From: Magnaporthiopsis rhizophila
Lineage: Eukaryota > Ascomycota > Sordariomycetes > Magnaporthales > Magnaporthaceae
DNA length: 64,000 bases
Assembly (NCBI GenBank): GCA_003049465.1
Contig: PYSS01000012.1
Coordinates: forward strand, 372,001-436,000
Reading direction: 5' to 3'
Each line of letters begins with the position of its first letter. The first letter of the stretch is position 1. The notes beneath the pieces were generated by a model. That model worked only from the letters and a program-made list of their open reading frames with translations, ran no database searches and was not told where the DNA came from. The position numbers and the translations under genes were made by a program. Below are positions 24,102-34,976 of this stretch, one piece after another.

Positions 24102-26763
24102 ATGGTGCTCAAGTTGCCCGAAGCGGGCCTGGAGCTCGAGAGCTCGGCCAGATCAATGGCCACTCTCCCGCTGCAGGCCTTTGCCATCACTCTCGACGAC
24201 GATATCCTCGAGGACATGATCGAGAGCTTCCAGAATGGCAAAGGCATTGAGCTGTCGCTAGGGCAGAGCCCGGTACGTTTGCTAAGTATATTCCGCCCAG
24301 TGTTTCTATTGTGCAATCAGACCGTTTGCTCCTGTCCGTCGGTGGTGGTGCCGTCAATTGCCTCACAATAGGGGGTCAGCCCTATTGAGCTGCTATTGTG
24401 CTGCTGCCACAATAGCAAACTTGACCTCTCCGACGCGACCCGCACCCTCTGCCAACTTCTGCCTTGGATATCTCCTCAAAAGCATACACTTCAGCTTTCA
24501 GGATGCAAGCTCGTGCGACGACCAAACCACCGAACTGCAAATCCTGACTGATCCCTCTTGTTGGCTCTACAGGCTTTTATCTACGGCTCCGAGACGCACC
24601 ACATCAAGCGCACCCCCAATTCATTCTGCTACGATATATACGTCACAGACCCCAAGGCGCCGACGACGGCAGATTTACTCCCAAATCCCACCATGCCGAT
24701 CTTCCGCAACCCTGCACTGAACAAGCTGCGGTATACCGCTCCTCTCTCTCTTCGTGCCGCTAGCGAGGAGGATGGAGACGATGTCTTGGAGATTGTGAAC
24801 CACCCGGACTACCAGGCAAAGCCTTCCAAGTATGTTCCTGTCACTTCTGTCTCACTCTCTCCTGACCATATGCTGACCTCGCGAACAAAGGTCAAATAGC
24901 TCGACGTTGCAGCCCAACGCACCCAAGAGCATGCCAGGCGCGAAAAAGACGGTCGTTTCCAGCAAGAGTAGCGCCTTCACAATGTCGACTTCGGCCCTTT
25001 CTCGTGCGTCGAGCCCCGCCCTTAGTATGGTCGGGTCGCCCATGGAGTCCTCGGTAGAGTCAGCTTCGCAGCAGAAGGTCAAGGACGCCAGGGAGCAGAG
25101 GGCACCCATCACCCACTTGTTGGCTGTCAGGGAAATGACGTATGACGAGCTCTGGGAGAAATGGGGTGGTTCCGAGGATTCAAAGAAAGAATTCCGCGGC
25201 ATTTTGGACAAGGTCGCCGACGTTGACAAGAGCACGGGAAAGTACACCATGAAGAAGATGTACTACAAAGAGCTCGACATCTGGAACCACGAGTACGACT
25301 CCGAGTCGGACCGGCAGCTGGCCATCGACAACACCGCCAGATGGTACGACCGCCTGAGGATAGGCCCCACGGAGCCGGTGTGGCAGAAGCTGCTGCCATT
25401 CGATGAGAGAGGGAAGGGCAAGAGCCTGAGCAAGCTTCAGGCCACCCTGGCCAAGGGTCCCAAAACAATGACATCGACGCCCAAGATCAATGTCCAGAAG
25501 GCCGACGACAGCACCAGCGCCATGACTTCACCGGGCACCAGGGACGACGAAACCCGCTCCATCATCAGTTCTGAGCCCATGTCGAGATCCAGTTCGCAGA
25601 CCAAAACAACAAAGAAGGTGGTTCCTGATCTTAGCGTGGCGGCCGTCAAGAAGCCTGCCGCCCCCAAGAAGGCATCAACCCCCAAGGTCTCACCTGTCAA
25701 GGCTGCCGCCGCCTCGAAGGCCGCAGCGAAACCAGCCAATGGTGGAAGAGGTCCTCTGTCGAAGGAGCTTATCAGCGACTCGGACGATTCGAGCGAGGAG
25801 ATCCCCCTGTCTCAGCAGCTCAAGCAACAGCAGGCCAAGAAGCAGCAGCTCGCCGCGGCTCCGAAGCCGGCAGTGGCCCCGAAGCCTGCCGCAGTCCCGA
25901 GACCAGCAAAGGTCTCGGCCGTCCGTGCTCCTGCAGCTGTGGCGCCCAAGGCGAAGCCCTTGGTCAAGGAGCCTTTGGAGCCCCAGGTCACGGCCCGTCC
26001 GGTGAAGCGACCTCGGGAGGAGGAGGACAGCAGTTCCAGCTCGGGAGCAACTCCACTGATGAAGAAGGCCAAGGCGAGGGAACTCAAGGCCGCTGCCACA
26101 TTGTCCAAGGATGTTGGTGCCGGTAGCAGGCCAAAGGAGGTGCCAAAGCAGGCAGAAAAGCTGAAGGAGCAGAGGCGAGAACTTAAGCCGATACCAACCG
26201 CGACCCCGACGACGAAGGCCCGCGCACCTGAGGCGAACGGCAGCCAGACTTCTGCGCGTGGAGCGACAAGCTCCAATGGTTCGTTGAACCAAACCAAGCC
26301 CAAGAACACGTCGCCCCCGAAGTCCTCGCCTCTCGCGTCATCGCCACCGACGAACGCATCGGACATTGACCCGGCCGAGGAGGCTCTGATCGCGAGCGCC
26401 AACAACAAGAAGCGCAAAGCGGTGGATGCCTACAACGATTCGTCGTCGAGTGGCAGCAGCGCCGCCGGTTCCATGCCCCGGGTGAAGCGGCAGCAGCAGC
26501 AACAACAGCACCTGGCCAGCGGCAGCATGAGCGGGAGCAAGCTGCCGGAAAGCGTCATGGACACGGCGCGCAGGTTCAAGACGTACTACGAGAAGTACGA
26601 GCAGCTCCACTACCGCCTTTTGGAGCTGGAGAACCCGGAGCAGACGCAGATCTCCACCTTGACCAAGATGCGCAACCGCCTCGAGGAAATGAAGAGGGAG
26701 ATCTACGCCGGCACGCGCCGTGGCAGGAACGGCTCGGGGAGCGACGCCGTGGATCGGAGGTGA
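24102..26763 (+). CDS. RNA polymerase II elongation factor ELL
   Basis: Exons are 24102-24272, 24573-24829 and 24891-26763 (766 aa). Intron 1 (300 bp, GTACGT...CTACAG) is in phase 0; intron 2 (61 bp) has GTATGT, TGCTGAC and CAAAG. The N-terminal ELL domain runs from FAITLDDDILEDMIESF through REMTYDELWEKWGGSED to about residue 330. A long Lys/Ala/Ser/Pro disordered linker follows. The C-terminal occludin/ELL coiled coil (about 695-750) has ARRFKTYYEKYEQLHYRLLE and MRNRLEEMKREIYAG. ELL suppresses Pol II pausing and, in fission yeast, acts with Eaf1. The ATG is the first in frame after a pyrimidine-rich leader. Intron 1 contains notable inverted repeats, described separately. Confidence 0.9.
24364..24417 (+). 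other. Tandem inverted repeats in ELL intron 1
   Basis: Hairpin A pairs CAATAGGG (24366-24373) with CCCTATTG (24380-24387) across a 6-nt loop. Hairpin B pairs TGCTATTGTG (24391-24400) with CACAATAGCA (24408-24417) across a 7-nt loop. CACAATAG at 24364-24371 can also pair with CTATTGTG at 24393-24400, so alternative folds exclude one another. All pairs are exact. Function is unknown. Confidence 0.8.
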
Positions 26764-29156
26764 GCGGTCTCGCGTGGGCATGGCGTTGGGAGGGGAAAGC
26801 CCTCGGCTGAGGTTTCTTGGGTCCTACATAGGACATCTGGTTTTGGGCTGGGGTTTTGCTGGACATGAAAATGGCATTCGGCTCGGAGTTTTCTTGGTTT
26901 CCTTTTTTTTTTTCCCTTCCCCTGTTTTGTTGCATTACCATCCATCTCCCTGATACTGGTTATTCCCCCACCCCCAATATTTCCCCTACTTTCCCCAGCT
27001 TTACGTTTTCCCTTTGCCCTTTCTTTTTTCCTTGTTCTCGGGTTTTCAGGGAACGACCTTCACGATACCAACGATCCACACCGGACGGCACTCAGACAGA
27101 TAGTCATTGCGTTTTACAAGAGAGAGATGGAAGCAGTTCTAGAAAAGACTGCTCCATAAGTGGCACAGAGTTTGTGCGAAGAGAAAGAGGAAGAAAAGGT
27201 TCCAGCATGCTTACCACTAAGTGCGCCCGAGTTACTCTCAGGACGGTCGGTAGATGGCTGTCGAATCAAAACAATTTCAAACAACACGCAGCCCATGCAA
27301 TCGGACATCTGATATGCGAGAATTGTGCTCTTTTGGTTAGTCGCTGTGATTATTTCGCTGCCTAGGTAGGTCCCTGGCACTGAGTGAGGCCGTTTGCTCG
27401 GGTCGGGCCTAGAACGTGGATATCAATCAGATGATGGCTTTCTCCTGGGTTATATGTGATATCTAGGTAGGTATCCTGAGTTGGCAGCGACCCAAGAGGC
27501 TGAGGACCCCAGCTTTGTCTCTTTGCTTAAGCGTCTCGTCGAAGCTGCAGACAAAGTCGAGTATATACGGTGCAATGTGGAGCGAGGCCCCAGACGAGGT
27601 GATGAAGAAAGCACTGTAAGGGAACAGAAAAGCTCACGAGAGAGATAACCCAAGACAGTTCAGAGTTCGAAGCTCGACAAGGACCCCTCGCATGTCGAGC
27701 AACCAGGGCAGGGAACGTACGTGTGCGCAGGATGCATCTGCAGGTGGGAGTCAGGTCCGGTTTTCCACGAACCAGTTTCGTGGGCCCTTGGTAGCTCGGC
27801 CGTTCTGAATCGGGCGGACTTCTTGGGCCCAAAACGAGTAACAGCGCTGCTTCGAGACATATTTCCGGGAGGTACAGAGACGGTTTCGCGTCATCATCGC
27901 AGGCAAGCTACTTGGTACATTAGGTTCCTTGATCTGCCGGGAAGGCGAGACACGCAAGGCTGTGGCACAGCAAAGAGTAGGTTTGGTAGGTATACCCTAA
28001 TGGCCGCCTGTCCATCATACGTACATCGACGGAACATGCTCCGGCTGGGAAGCCATCCAACTGGGAAGGGGGCAAGAAGCACACATCTCGATGCAGAGGC
28101 AGGGGGTGATTCCATGTCTCAAATAGCCTTAACAGAAACTTTCAGCCTGGGCGGGCAGCACATTCCAGGGCGACCTCACAGCTCGCCACCCCACGCCCGA
28201 TTTAGGAAAAATGGCAAGCCCCAACCAAGAGACAAATCTCCCTCTCCACCGCCCTCATCATGAGCATAGCGCGGGGTCGCCCACAAAAGGCGTCATGATC
28301 ACCGGGGCAAGGAATGCATATATATAAAAAAGGGGGAGAAAAAAAAGGGAGTTGGGAAGTCCATGTTTCGGCCGGATCCAAGGAAAGTCGATCCCGGTGG
28401 GAGTTGCTGGGCTGGAGTGGCTGCCCATTGCAAGACATGGACCAAGAATGAAAGAATCTCCTAGCCGCCTTTCCCGCCAGACAGAACATTCTGAGTAGGG
28501 TGGGGTGGCCGGTTGAGAGGGTAGGGTGGAAGCATCAACGAGGAGCCCGTCTTGAGAGAGGGAGAGAGAAATCCGGCAATTATCTCACGCTCCCTCCTTT
28601 TTTTTCTTCTTGCGCCACGTCAGAGCCTCACCAGGTATGATCGACTTCAACTGGAATGCGGCATGGTGATAGCATACTGCCGCCTTATCCAAGAATGGTG
28701 GCTGTATCGACGGCTGGACGCCATCTTCTGGCCTTTGCAAGCACAAGAGGTCGGAGGACACGAGACAGGGAACACACGGGCAGATCCGAGTGACACAAGG
28801 AGCTCTGTCCACCCAGGTCAAGTCGCGGAACAAAAAAGTATCGATGATGTCTTTTTGGCCAGCTTTGTACCTCAAGCGGGTTAAAGAACAAAGGGCGTAA
28901 GTACTATGTAAGATGTGTCATGTAGATTATTGAGACTAGAACCGTAGGTACGTCTCGAAACATGTGAATCCCTCAGTCCTGTTCCATTCCTCTGGCCTTA
29001 CTCCAAAGGGGCCCAGTCCCGAGTCTGAGCCTCAGGGCAACCCCCCTGGGATATGGGGTAAGGCGGCGGCTGAGTGTTGCTTTCCGTTTCCTCGCAAGCC
29101 CACCGCCATTTCCCAACGACCCATATCTCATGGATTTGATGATACTGGTCGACAGC
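26764..29156. other. Convergent intergenic region, no gene seen
   Basis: 2.4 kb between the 3' ends of ELL (+) and the LC8 gene (-). The first 250 bases are T-rich, fitting an ELL 3' untranslated region. AGGTAGGT motifs occur near 27362 and 27464. The remaining ORFs are short and lack recognisable domains. Confidence 0.55.
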
Positions 29157-30030
29157 CTACTGCGTCTTGAACAGGAGGATGGCGCAGTGGCCGAGGTAGA
29201 AGTAGATGAAGTGCTTCGTCTCTGTCGTGTTTGCGGGCGCGGTCAGCTTCATTTATTGGACCAGGGCGTTTGTAAGCTATGCTGAAGGCGTCCTTACCAT
29301 GCGTCACAAAGCTTCCAAAGTTCCGGCCAACGATGCAGTGCCATGTGGGCCCCTTGCGCTCATCGAACTGGACGCGCGCATGTCTTGTCAGCAGCCCGAA
29401 CAGTCTAGTCGGAGGGTTCGGAACCAAGGTCGAGGAGCTTTACCGTTCTCTTGATGTGCTGTGCGATATCCTGCAGACGCGACGTCTCGGTCAGCCCTGG
29501 TCTGCCCCGGTTCCCCTTCTCCCGGGATATGTGCGGCTCAATGCGACGGCGGCGCTTTCTTCCGGCATTCCAAGCGGTCCGGGCCGAAAAAAGGGTCGGG
29601 ATTGGGAGAGTGGTGTGTGGGGGCTCAGCGAACCTTCTCGATCGTGAATTTGGCCATTGCCTCCTGAGCTGTGGACGAGAATACGCATGTCAGTTCTCAG
29701 GTTCTGAGAGGCTCCGGGACGGCGGTGTTGTATCACCAGATCGGGGTGGACATACCAACGTCAATACACTCGAGCTGCAGATCATCGTTCTAGTCAATGG
29801 CTTGTTAGTTACACTGTCGCAATAAGCACATCAAGATAAGTCGCACTGCATCCTTACCATGTCCGCCGCCTTGATTTGGGCTTCATGATGGCGTCCGCGC
29901 ACACACACGTTAGCACGTTTGCCTGTCCCGCCCTGGCTTGCCTAGCCTGCGACGCCCTGTCCTTGGTCGCGCGCCTACCTTCCAGCTTCTCCCGCGGGGC
30001 GGGGCTCGATGCGGGCTCGTCGACGGCCAT
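29157..30030 (-). CDS. DYN2: Dynein light chain LC8
   Basis: Seven exons on the minus strand: 30030-29979, 29880-29858, 29789-29756, 29668-29634, 29470-29444, 29367-29298 and 29221-29157, giving 101 aa (306 nt of coding DNA). Joined, the frame is open and gives the near-invariant LC8 blocks: QIKAADM at the start, then AMAKFTIEKDIA, GPTWHCIVGRNFGSFVTHE and HFIYFYLGHCAILLFK. The length is close to the roughly 90-aa family norm, with a short acidic N-terminal extension. LC8 is a homodimeric hub that binds dynein intermediate chain and many other partners. The six introns (68-163 bp) leave coding exons as small as 23, 27, 34 and 35 nt. Most donors are GTAAGG or GTATGT; intron 4 uses the weak GTTCGC. 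It is divergent from MRD1 across 737 bp. Confidence 0.93.
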
Positions 30031-30767
30031 GTTGGATGTTGGGTATTGGCGTTCTGGGTTCTGACGTTGGAGGGCGGGTCGGTTGGTCCAGGCCTTTGAG
30101 GGCGCGCGGTCGTCGCGAATGTTTGGATTACTTCCGGCTGGCTAGTGGGTTGGTTGGGATCAGGTTTAATTGGCCAGGTTCCGTCAGTGAGTGTGGGTAG
30201 GGGGACAGGACGACGAGGGGGCGGTGCCGCTGCAGGACCCACCACTCTATCTTGCCTTTCAGGAGCCAAGTGGCAGCGCTGCACGGTCGGACAGGATGAG
30301 GGAGGTCAAGGCGGGCGAACTTACGATGGAAATTTCGAGACGGTGGTGGCGATGCCGGCGGTTGGGAGGCAGACTGTCACGTCGCGAACTCAGGTCGATC
30401 CGATTGATCGAAATGAGATCAAGAGCGTCTGTCAGAAGACACTGACGCGACTTGCCATCATCCAGTAGCGCAGCTTCCGGCGTACAGGGGTTTGCATGCC
30501 GGTGGGGGTCTTCCTGACTTGAGCCCCACCTCTGCAGTGCGGCTCTTGCTTGACATTTTTTTTTTTTTTTCCTGCCGCCTCGTCTCCCATCGTTTTTTTC
30601 ACCATCCGCCTTCCTGGAAATTGACGAAAGTCACGGCACGCCACAATCTGCCCTTATTCTCTTCTACGCATCCAAGACAATGAGCTAGCAGCGGCTGCAC
30701 TGCCTCCGATTCTCTAACTGAATACACATGCACCTGCTTAGACGTCGGGGCAGCGCAGTTTGTCACG
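30031..30767. promoter_or_regulatory. Divergent promoter region, LC8 gene and MRD1
   Basis: 737 bp separate the two start codons, transcribed away from each other. A T-run near 30558-30571 and pyrimidine-rich DNA precede MRD1. No specific element was identified. Confidence 0.5.
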
Positions 30768-33599
30768 ATGGAGTCGTCGAGGATCTTTGTGCGGAATCTG
30801 CCGCCAACCATCACCGAGGCCGACTTCCGGAAGCACTTTGTGACAAAGGAACGTGAGATCACCGACATCAAGGTGATCCCTGCGAGAAGGATTGGCTTTG
30901 TCGGCTTCAAGACGGCCAATGATGCCGCGGAGGCGGCCAAGTACTTCAACCGCTCCTACATCCGCATGTCAAAAATTTCAGTCGAGCTCGCAAAGCCGGT
31001 ATGAGACACATCGCCTGTCTCCGAGCTTCCCATTGGCCGCCGGGCACTGACTGGCGTGTACACAGCCTTCCGACGTATCCCTTCGAGCGCCGACGAAGCA
31101 GGGGACTGGGCAGACAGGCGTCCCCTCTGCCCTCGCAGGCGTCTCTCAGCAGCGGATGCCTGGGGATGGCCGGCCAGGAACTAAACCGAAAAAGCGCAAG
31201 CGCGAAGATCTTGACTTGTCGGATCCCAAACTCAAGGAGTACATGGAGACAATGCAGTCGGCAGCAAAGCTGGATGGCGCCATGGCTGAGACGCCGGTGC
31301 CCGAGGTGATTTCCGAGAAGGCGATGGCTGCCCTCGACGGCGAGAGCGACGACGAGTACGAGGAGATACCGTTCCGTCCGGCGAAGAAGGTGGCTGTTGA
31401 GGAGGCGTCTGTTGGCCGCGCCGCTCGGCCAGATACGGCGTCGGAGGCTGCTATGGAAGTTCAAGTCCAGGCCCTCCCAGAACCCGCAGATTCCGAAACC
31501 GGCACTAGGGATGTTGCAGCCACCGATGACGATTGGCTCCGGTCTCGAACCAATCGACTTCTAGATCTTGTCGACGCGGACGATCCAGACGCTATCCCAG
31601 CCCCACAGGTCGTGCCGTCGCCGCTGCCCCCTACCCCATCTGCCGACAATGCCGAGCAGCCGACAGAGATGCAGCAGCCCCGTCAGGATCGCCGCATGCC
31701 CTCGGGCTCGGAAAAGGGCCGAGCTGGTGACGCACTCGATCTCGTCCGCAAAACATCACGACTGTTTGTCAGGAATCTCCCCTACAGCGCAACCGAAGAC
31801 GACTTGAGGAGCCACTTTGAGAGGTTTGGCAGCATCGAAGAGGTAAGCCATTGCTGTATACGTATCTCATCTCTCAGACTTCTCAGTCCAACTTGCACTT
31901 TTTGTTATGATGAATCCCAGATAGGGACAGCTTATACCATTGGTATATGATGCGAACCTGGGCACAGTATTTTAGTAGATGCTCTGTTTTCTGAACACGA
32001 AAGGGACCCCAATACATTTTTCTGTTTTTTCTTTTTTCGGGCGGGTTTATTGGGTCGAATTCTTTGCTGACGCCTTTGATCCAGGTGCACCTGCCTGTTG
32101 GGAACTCGGGTGCAAGCAAGGGCTATGCCTTGCTGCTGTTCACTAGCGCATCATCAGCCGTCGACGCATTCCAAGAGTCTGATGGCTGTTTGTTTCAGGG
32201 CCGGATTCTGCACGTGCTCCCCGCCCAGGGCAAGAAGGAGTCCAAGCTGGACGAGTTTGCAATTTCAAAGCTCCCTTTGAAGAAGCAGAATCTGATCAGG
32301 AAAAAGGCCGAGGCCGCATCGGCCTCGTTCAACTGGAATGCGCTCTTCATGAGCCAAGATGCCGTGAACGCCTCGGTGGCAGATCGCCTGGGCGTGTCAA
32401 AGTCGGAGCTGCTGGACCCGTCATCCGCCGATGCGAGTGTAAAACAGGCCATCGCCGAGACCTCGGTCATTCAGGAGACAAAGGCCTACTTCGCCACCAA
32501 CGGCGTCGACCTGGACGCCTTCAAGTCGCGCCAGCGGGGCGACACCACCATCCTTGTCAAGAACTTTAGTTACGGCACCACCATTGATGAATTGAGAAAG
32601 ATGTTTGAGGAGCACGGCACTGTTCTGAGGGTTCTGATGCCTCCAAGTGGGACCATAGCAATCGTCGAGTTTGCGCAGGCCCCGCATGCGAGAGCTGCTT
32701 TCATGAACCTCGCATACAGGCGGGTCAAGGACTCGGTGCTATTTTTGGAGAAAGGCCCAAAGGATCTCTTCAAGACCCAACCGGACCCGACACAGGTACA
32801 GAGCAGCGGTGGCGGCCCCACCGCGGCGAAGAAACTGTCGGTCACGGAGCTGCTGGAACGCGACGAGGCCCAGGATGTTGCCGAGACGACGTCTTTATTC
32901 GTCCGGGGGCTGAACTTTGCCACCACGACGGAGAAACTAGCCGAGACGTTCAGGCCACTGGATGGGTTCGTGTCCGCACGCGTCAAGACAAAGACGGACG
33001 CCAAGAAGCCAGATCAGGTGCTGAGCATGGGTTTTGGCTTTGTCGAGTTCCGCACCAAGGAGCAGGCACATGCAGCCCTCAAGGCCATGGACGGACACAC
33101 TCTGGAAGGTCACGTTCTGACCGTCAAGGCATCACACAGGGGTCTGGATGCGGCCGAGGAACGGCGGCGGGAGGACAAGGCCAGGAAACTGGCTGGGCAG
33201 CGCACCAAGATCATCATCAAGAACTTGCCGTTCGAGGCGACAAGAACGGACGTGCGGACACTGTTCGGCACCTACGGGCAGCTCCGTGCGGTGCGGGTGC
33301 CCAAGAACTTTGGCAACAGGACACGCGGGTTTGCGTTTGCCGAGTTCACGACGCCCAAGGAGGCGGAAAACGCGCTCAACGCGCTGGGGAACACGCATTT
33401 GCTAGGGCGCAAGCTGGTGCTCGAGTTTGCCGAGGCCGAGGCGGTCGATGCAGAGGAGGAGATTGCGAAGATGCAGAAGAAGACGGAGGGGCAGGTAAAA
33501 AAGGTTGCCTTGCAGAAGCTCATAGGGAGAGGCGCCAGGCAAAAGGTGACCATCGGCAAGGACGATGGAGACGAGGTTGGCGGCGGAGACGAGGCATGA
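30768..33599 (+). CDS. MRD1: Multiple RNA-binding domain protein MRD1
   Basis: Exons are 30768-30998, 31066-31842 and 32085-33599 (840 aa), all in phase 0; donors are GTATGA and GTAAGC, and acceptors are CACAG and ATCCAG. Five RRMs are visible: RRM1 residues 4-76 (RIFVRNLPPTI), RRM2 about 307-385 (RLFVRNLPYSA, split by intron 2), RRM3 about 488-565 (TILVKNFSYGT), RRM4 about 605-690 (SLFVRGLNFAT...GFGFVEF) and RRM5 about 710-785 (KIIIKNLPFEA...RGFAFAEF). This order and the Lys-rich QVKKVALQKL tail match Mrd1/RBM19. The yeast protein binds pre-rRNA and U3 snoRNA and is needed for cleavages that release 18S rRNA in the nucleolus. The KKRKRED stretch in exon 2 fits a nuclear signal. Confidence 0.95.
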
Positions 33600-34976
33600 G
33601 CAAAGGCATGCGGTTTGATGAACAAGTCACAGCTAGTTGGCCTGACTGGGGCCCTGTCTTTGAATACCCACAGCGCGCAGGGCGTATTCTGCGCGCTCCC
33701 CTAAATCGACGAACGGTGTTGGCCGTTTGTTGTTGCCCTCCTTTATTGTCATCTATGGCTTCGTTTCAATGCCCGTTGCAACCGCGCTACCGCCGCTGAA
33801 GACAGGGCGTCGCCGCTTGCTATCCCTTCCCGCCCCCAATCCATACCTTGGGGGAGCTAAGAGACGTCGGCTCGTCCGTGCCGATGGGCGCCTCCGCACC
33901 CGCCGTCCCTTGCTCGCTTCCCTGCATGCCAACCCTTGGGTTGTTGATTTCTTTGTGTGTGTCTCTCCCTGACCAATGAAAAGCCCACAGTACCCACATG
34001 GGACGGTGTAAAAGGGCGTGCTTTGCATAACACGCAAACCCCTGGCCATCGACTCCGACGACGTGGAACCTGGGATTCGGGTCATTCATGGTTGTCTGGT
34101 ATTCCAAATTTTGTTGCATTCCCCCAAAGTTGGGCGGCCGGGCGACGGGCATGGCCAACCATGCTGCTTTAGGAAGCGCGTGCGTTCGGTGTGTGTGTGT
34201 AGGTGTGTGTGTGGCTTTCTGGCCTGCTGACGAACAGCGCTGCTCCCTCCTCCCTTGCTTGATACCGCTTGCGGCAATAGGTAGGGACCATGGGTGGCCA
34301 CCATTCATTGAGCGAATATGGGCGAGGGGACGTCGGGTTGTCTTCGAGCCGTATGGTACCTGCATTCCCTGCCGGGCCGGGCTGGCGAGTCTCTTGGTTG
34401 GGAGAAGGGTCTGTCTGCAGAGGGAGTGGTAAAACGGCAGACAAACAGACGGCCTCGTGCGGCGGTTCATGGTGGGTGTCCACACGTTGCTTGACAGGTG
34501 CAGCCTAGCCCGCTCTCAGTGTCTGGCATCCACCCACACCCACACCCAACCCCCTTTGCAGTCTGATATTGTAGAATCGATTGATTCCCTGATCGGTCGA
34601 TCACGGTCCCTCTACCGTTCTACCACATCTCCTCTCGCGTCCCCGCCCACAAGAAGGCGAGCATGCGGCTCGCACAGGGTGCAAATTATTAGCCTTGCAT
34701 ATCAACTGCTATCCCTCGTGGCATGGCCCCCATCCTGTTCCTTCATGCCGATGAACCCATCTTACAAATGTGCCCGCCTCCGCCGGAATTCCTCTCTCAC
34801 ATATCTCTCATCCTCTCTTCGTCTGGCTACCCTACCTTACTCTCGCGCCTCGCCATTTTTCCTGCGTCTGCTTCGGCATTCGTCTGCATTCTTCCATCTC
34901 CCCCAAACAGAGAGGAGAGGCATTTTGAGTCAAGCAGGCAGTTACCTACCTTCCTACCCACCTACCTAAGCTCGAC
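33600..34976. other. Intergenic, likely promoter and leader of the TEA factor
   Basis: No gene is seen. A short GT-rich run lies near 34190-34212. The segment 34500-34976 is pyrimidine-rich and ends in clustered TACCTACC-type motifs (34943-34969) immediately before the ATG, as in a 5' leader. Confidence 0.5.
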
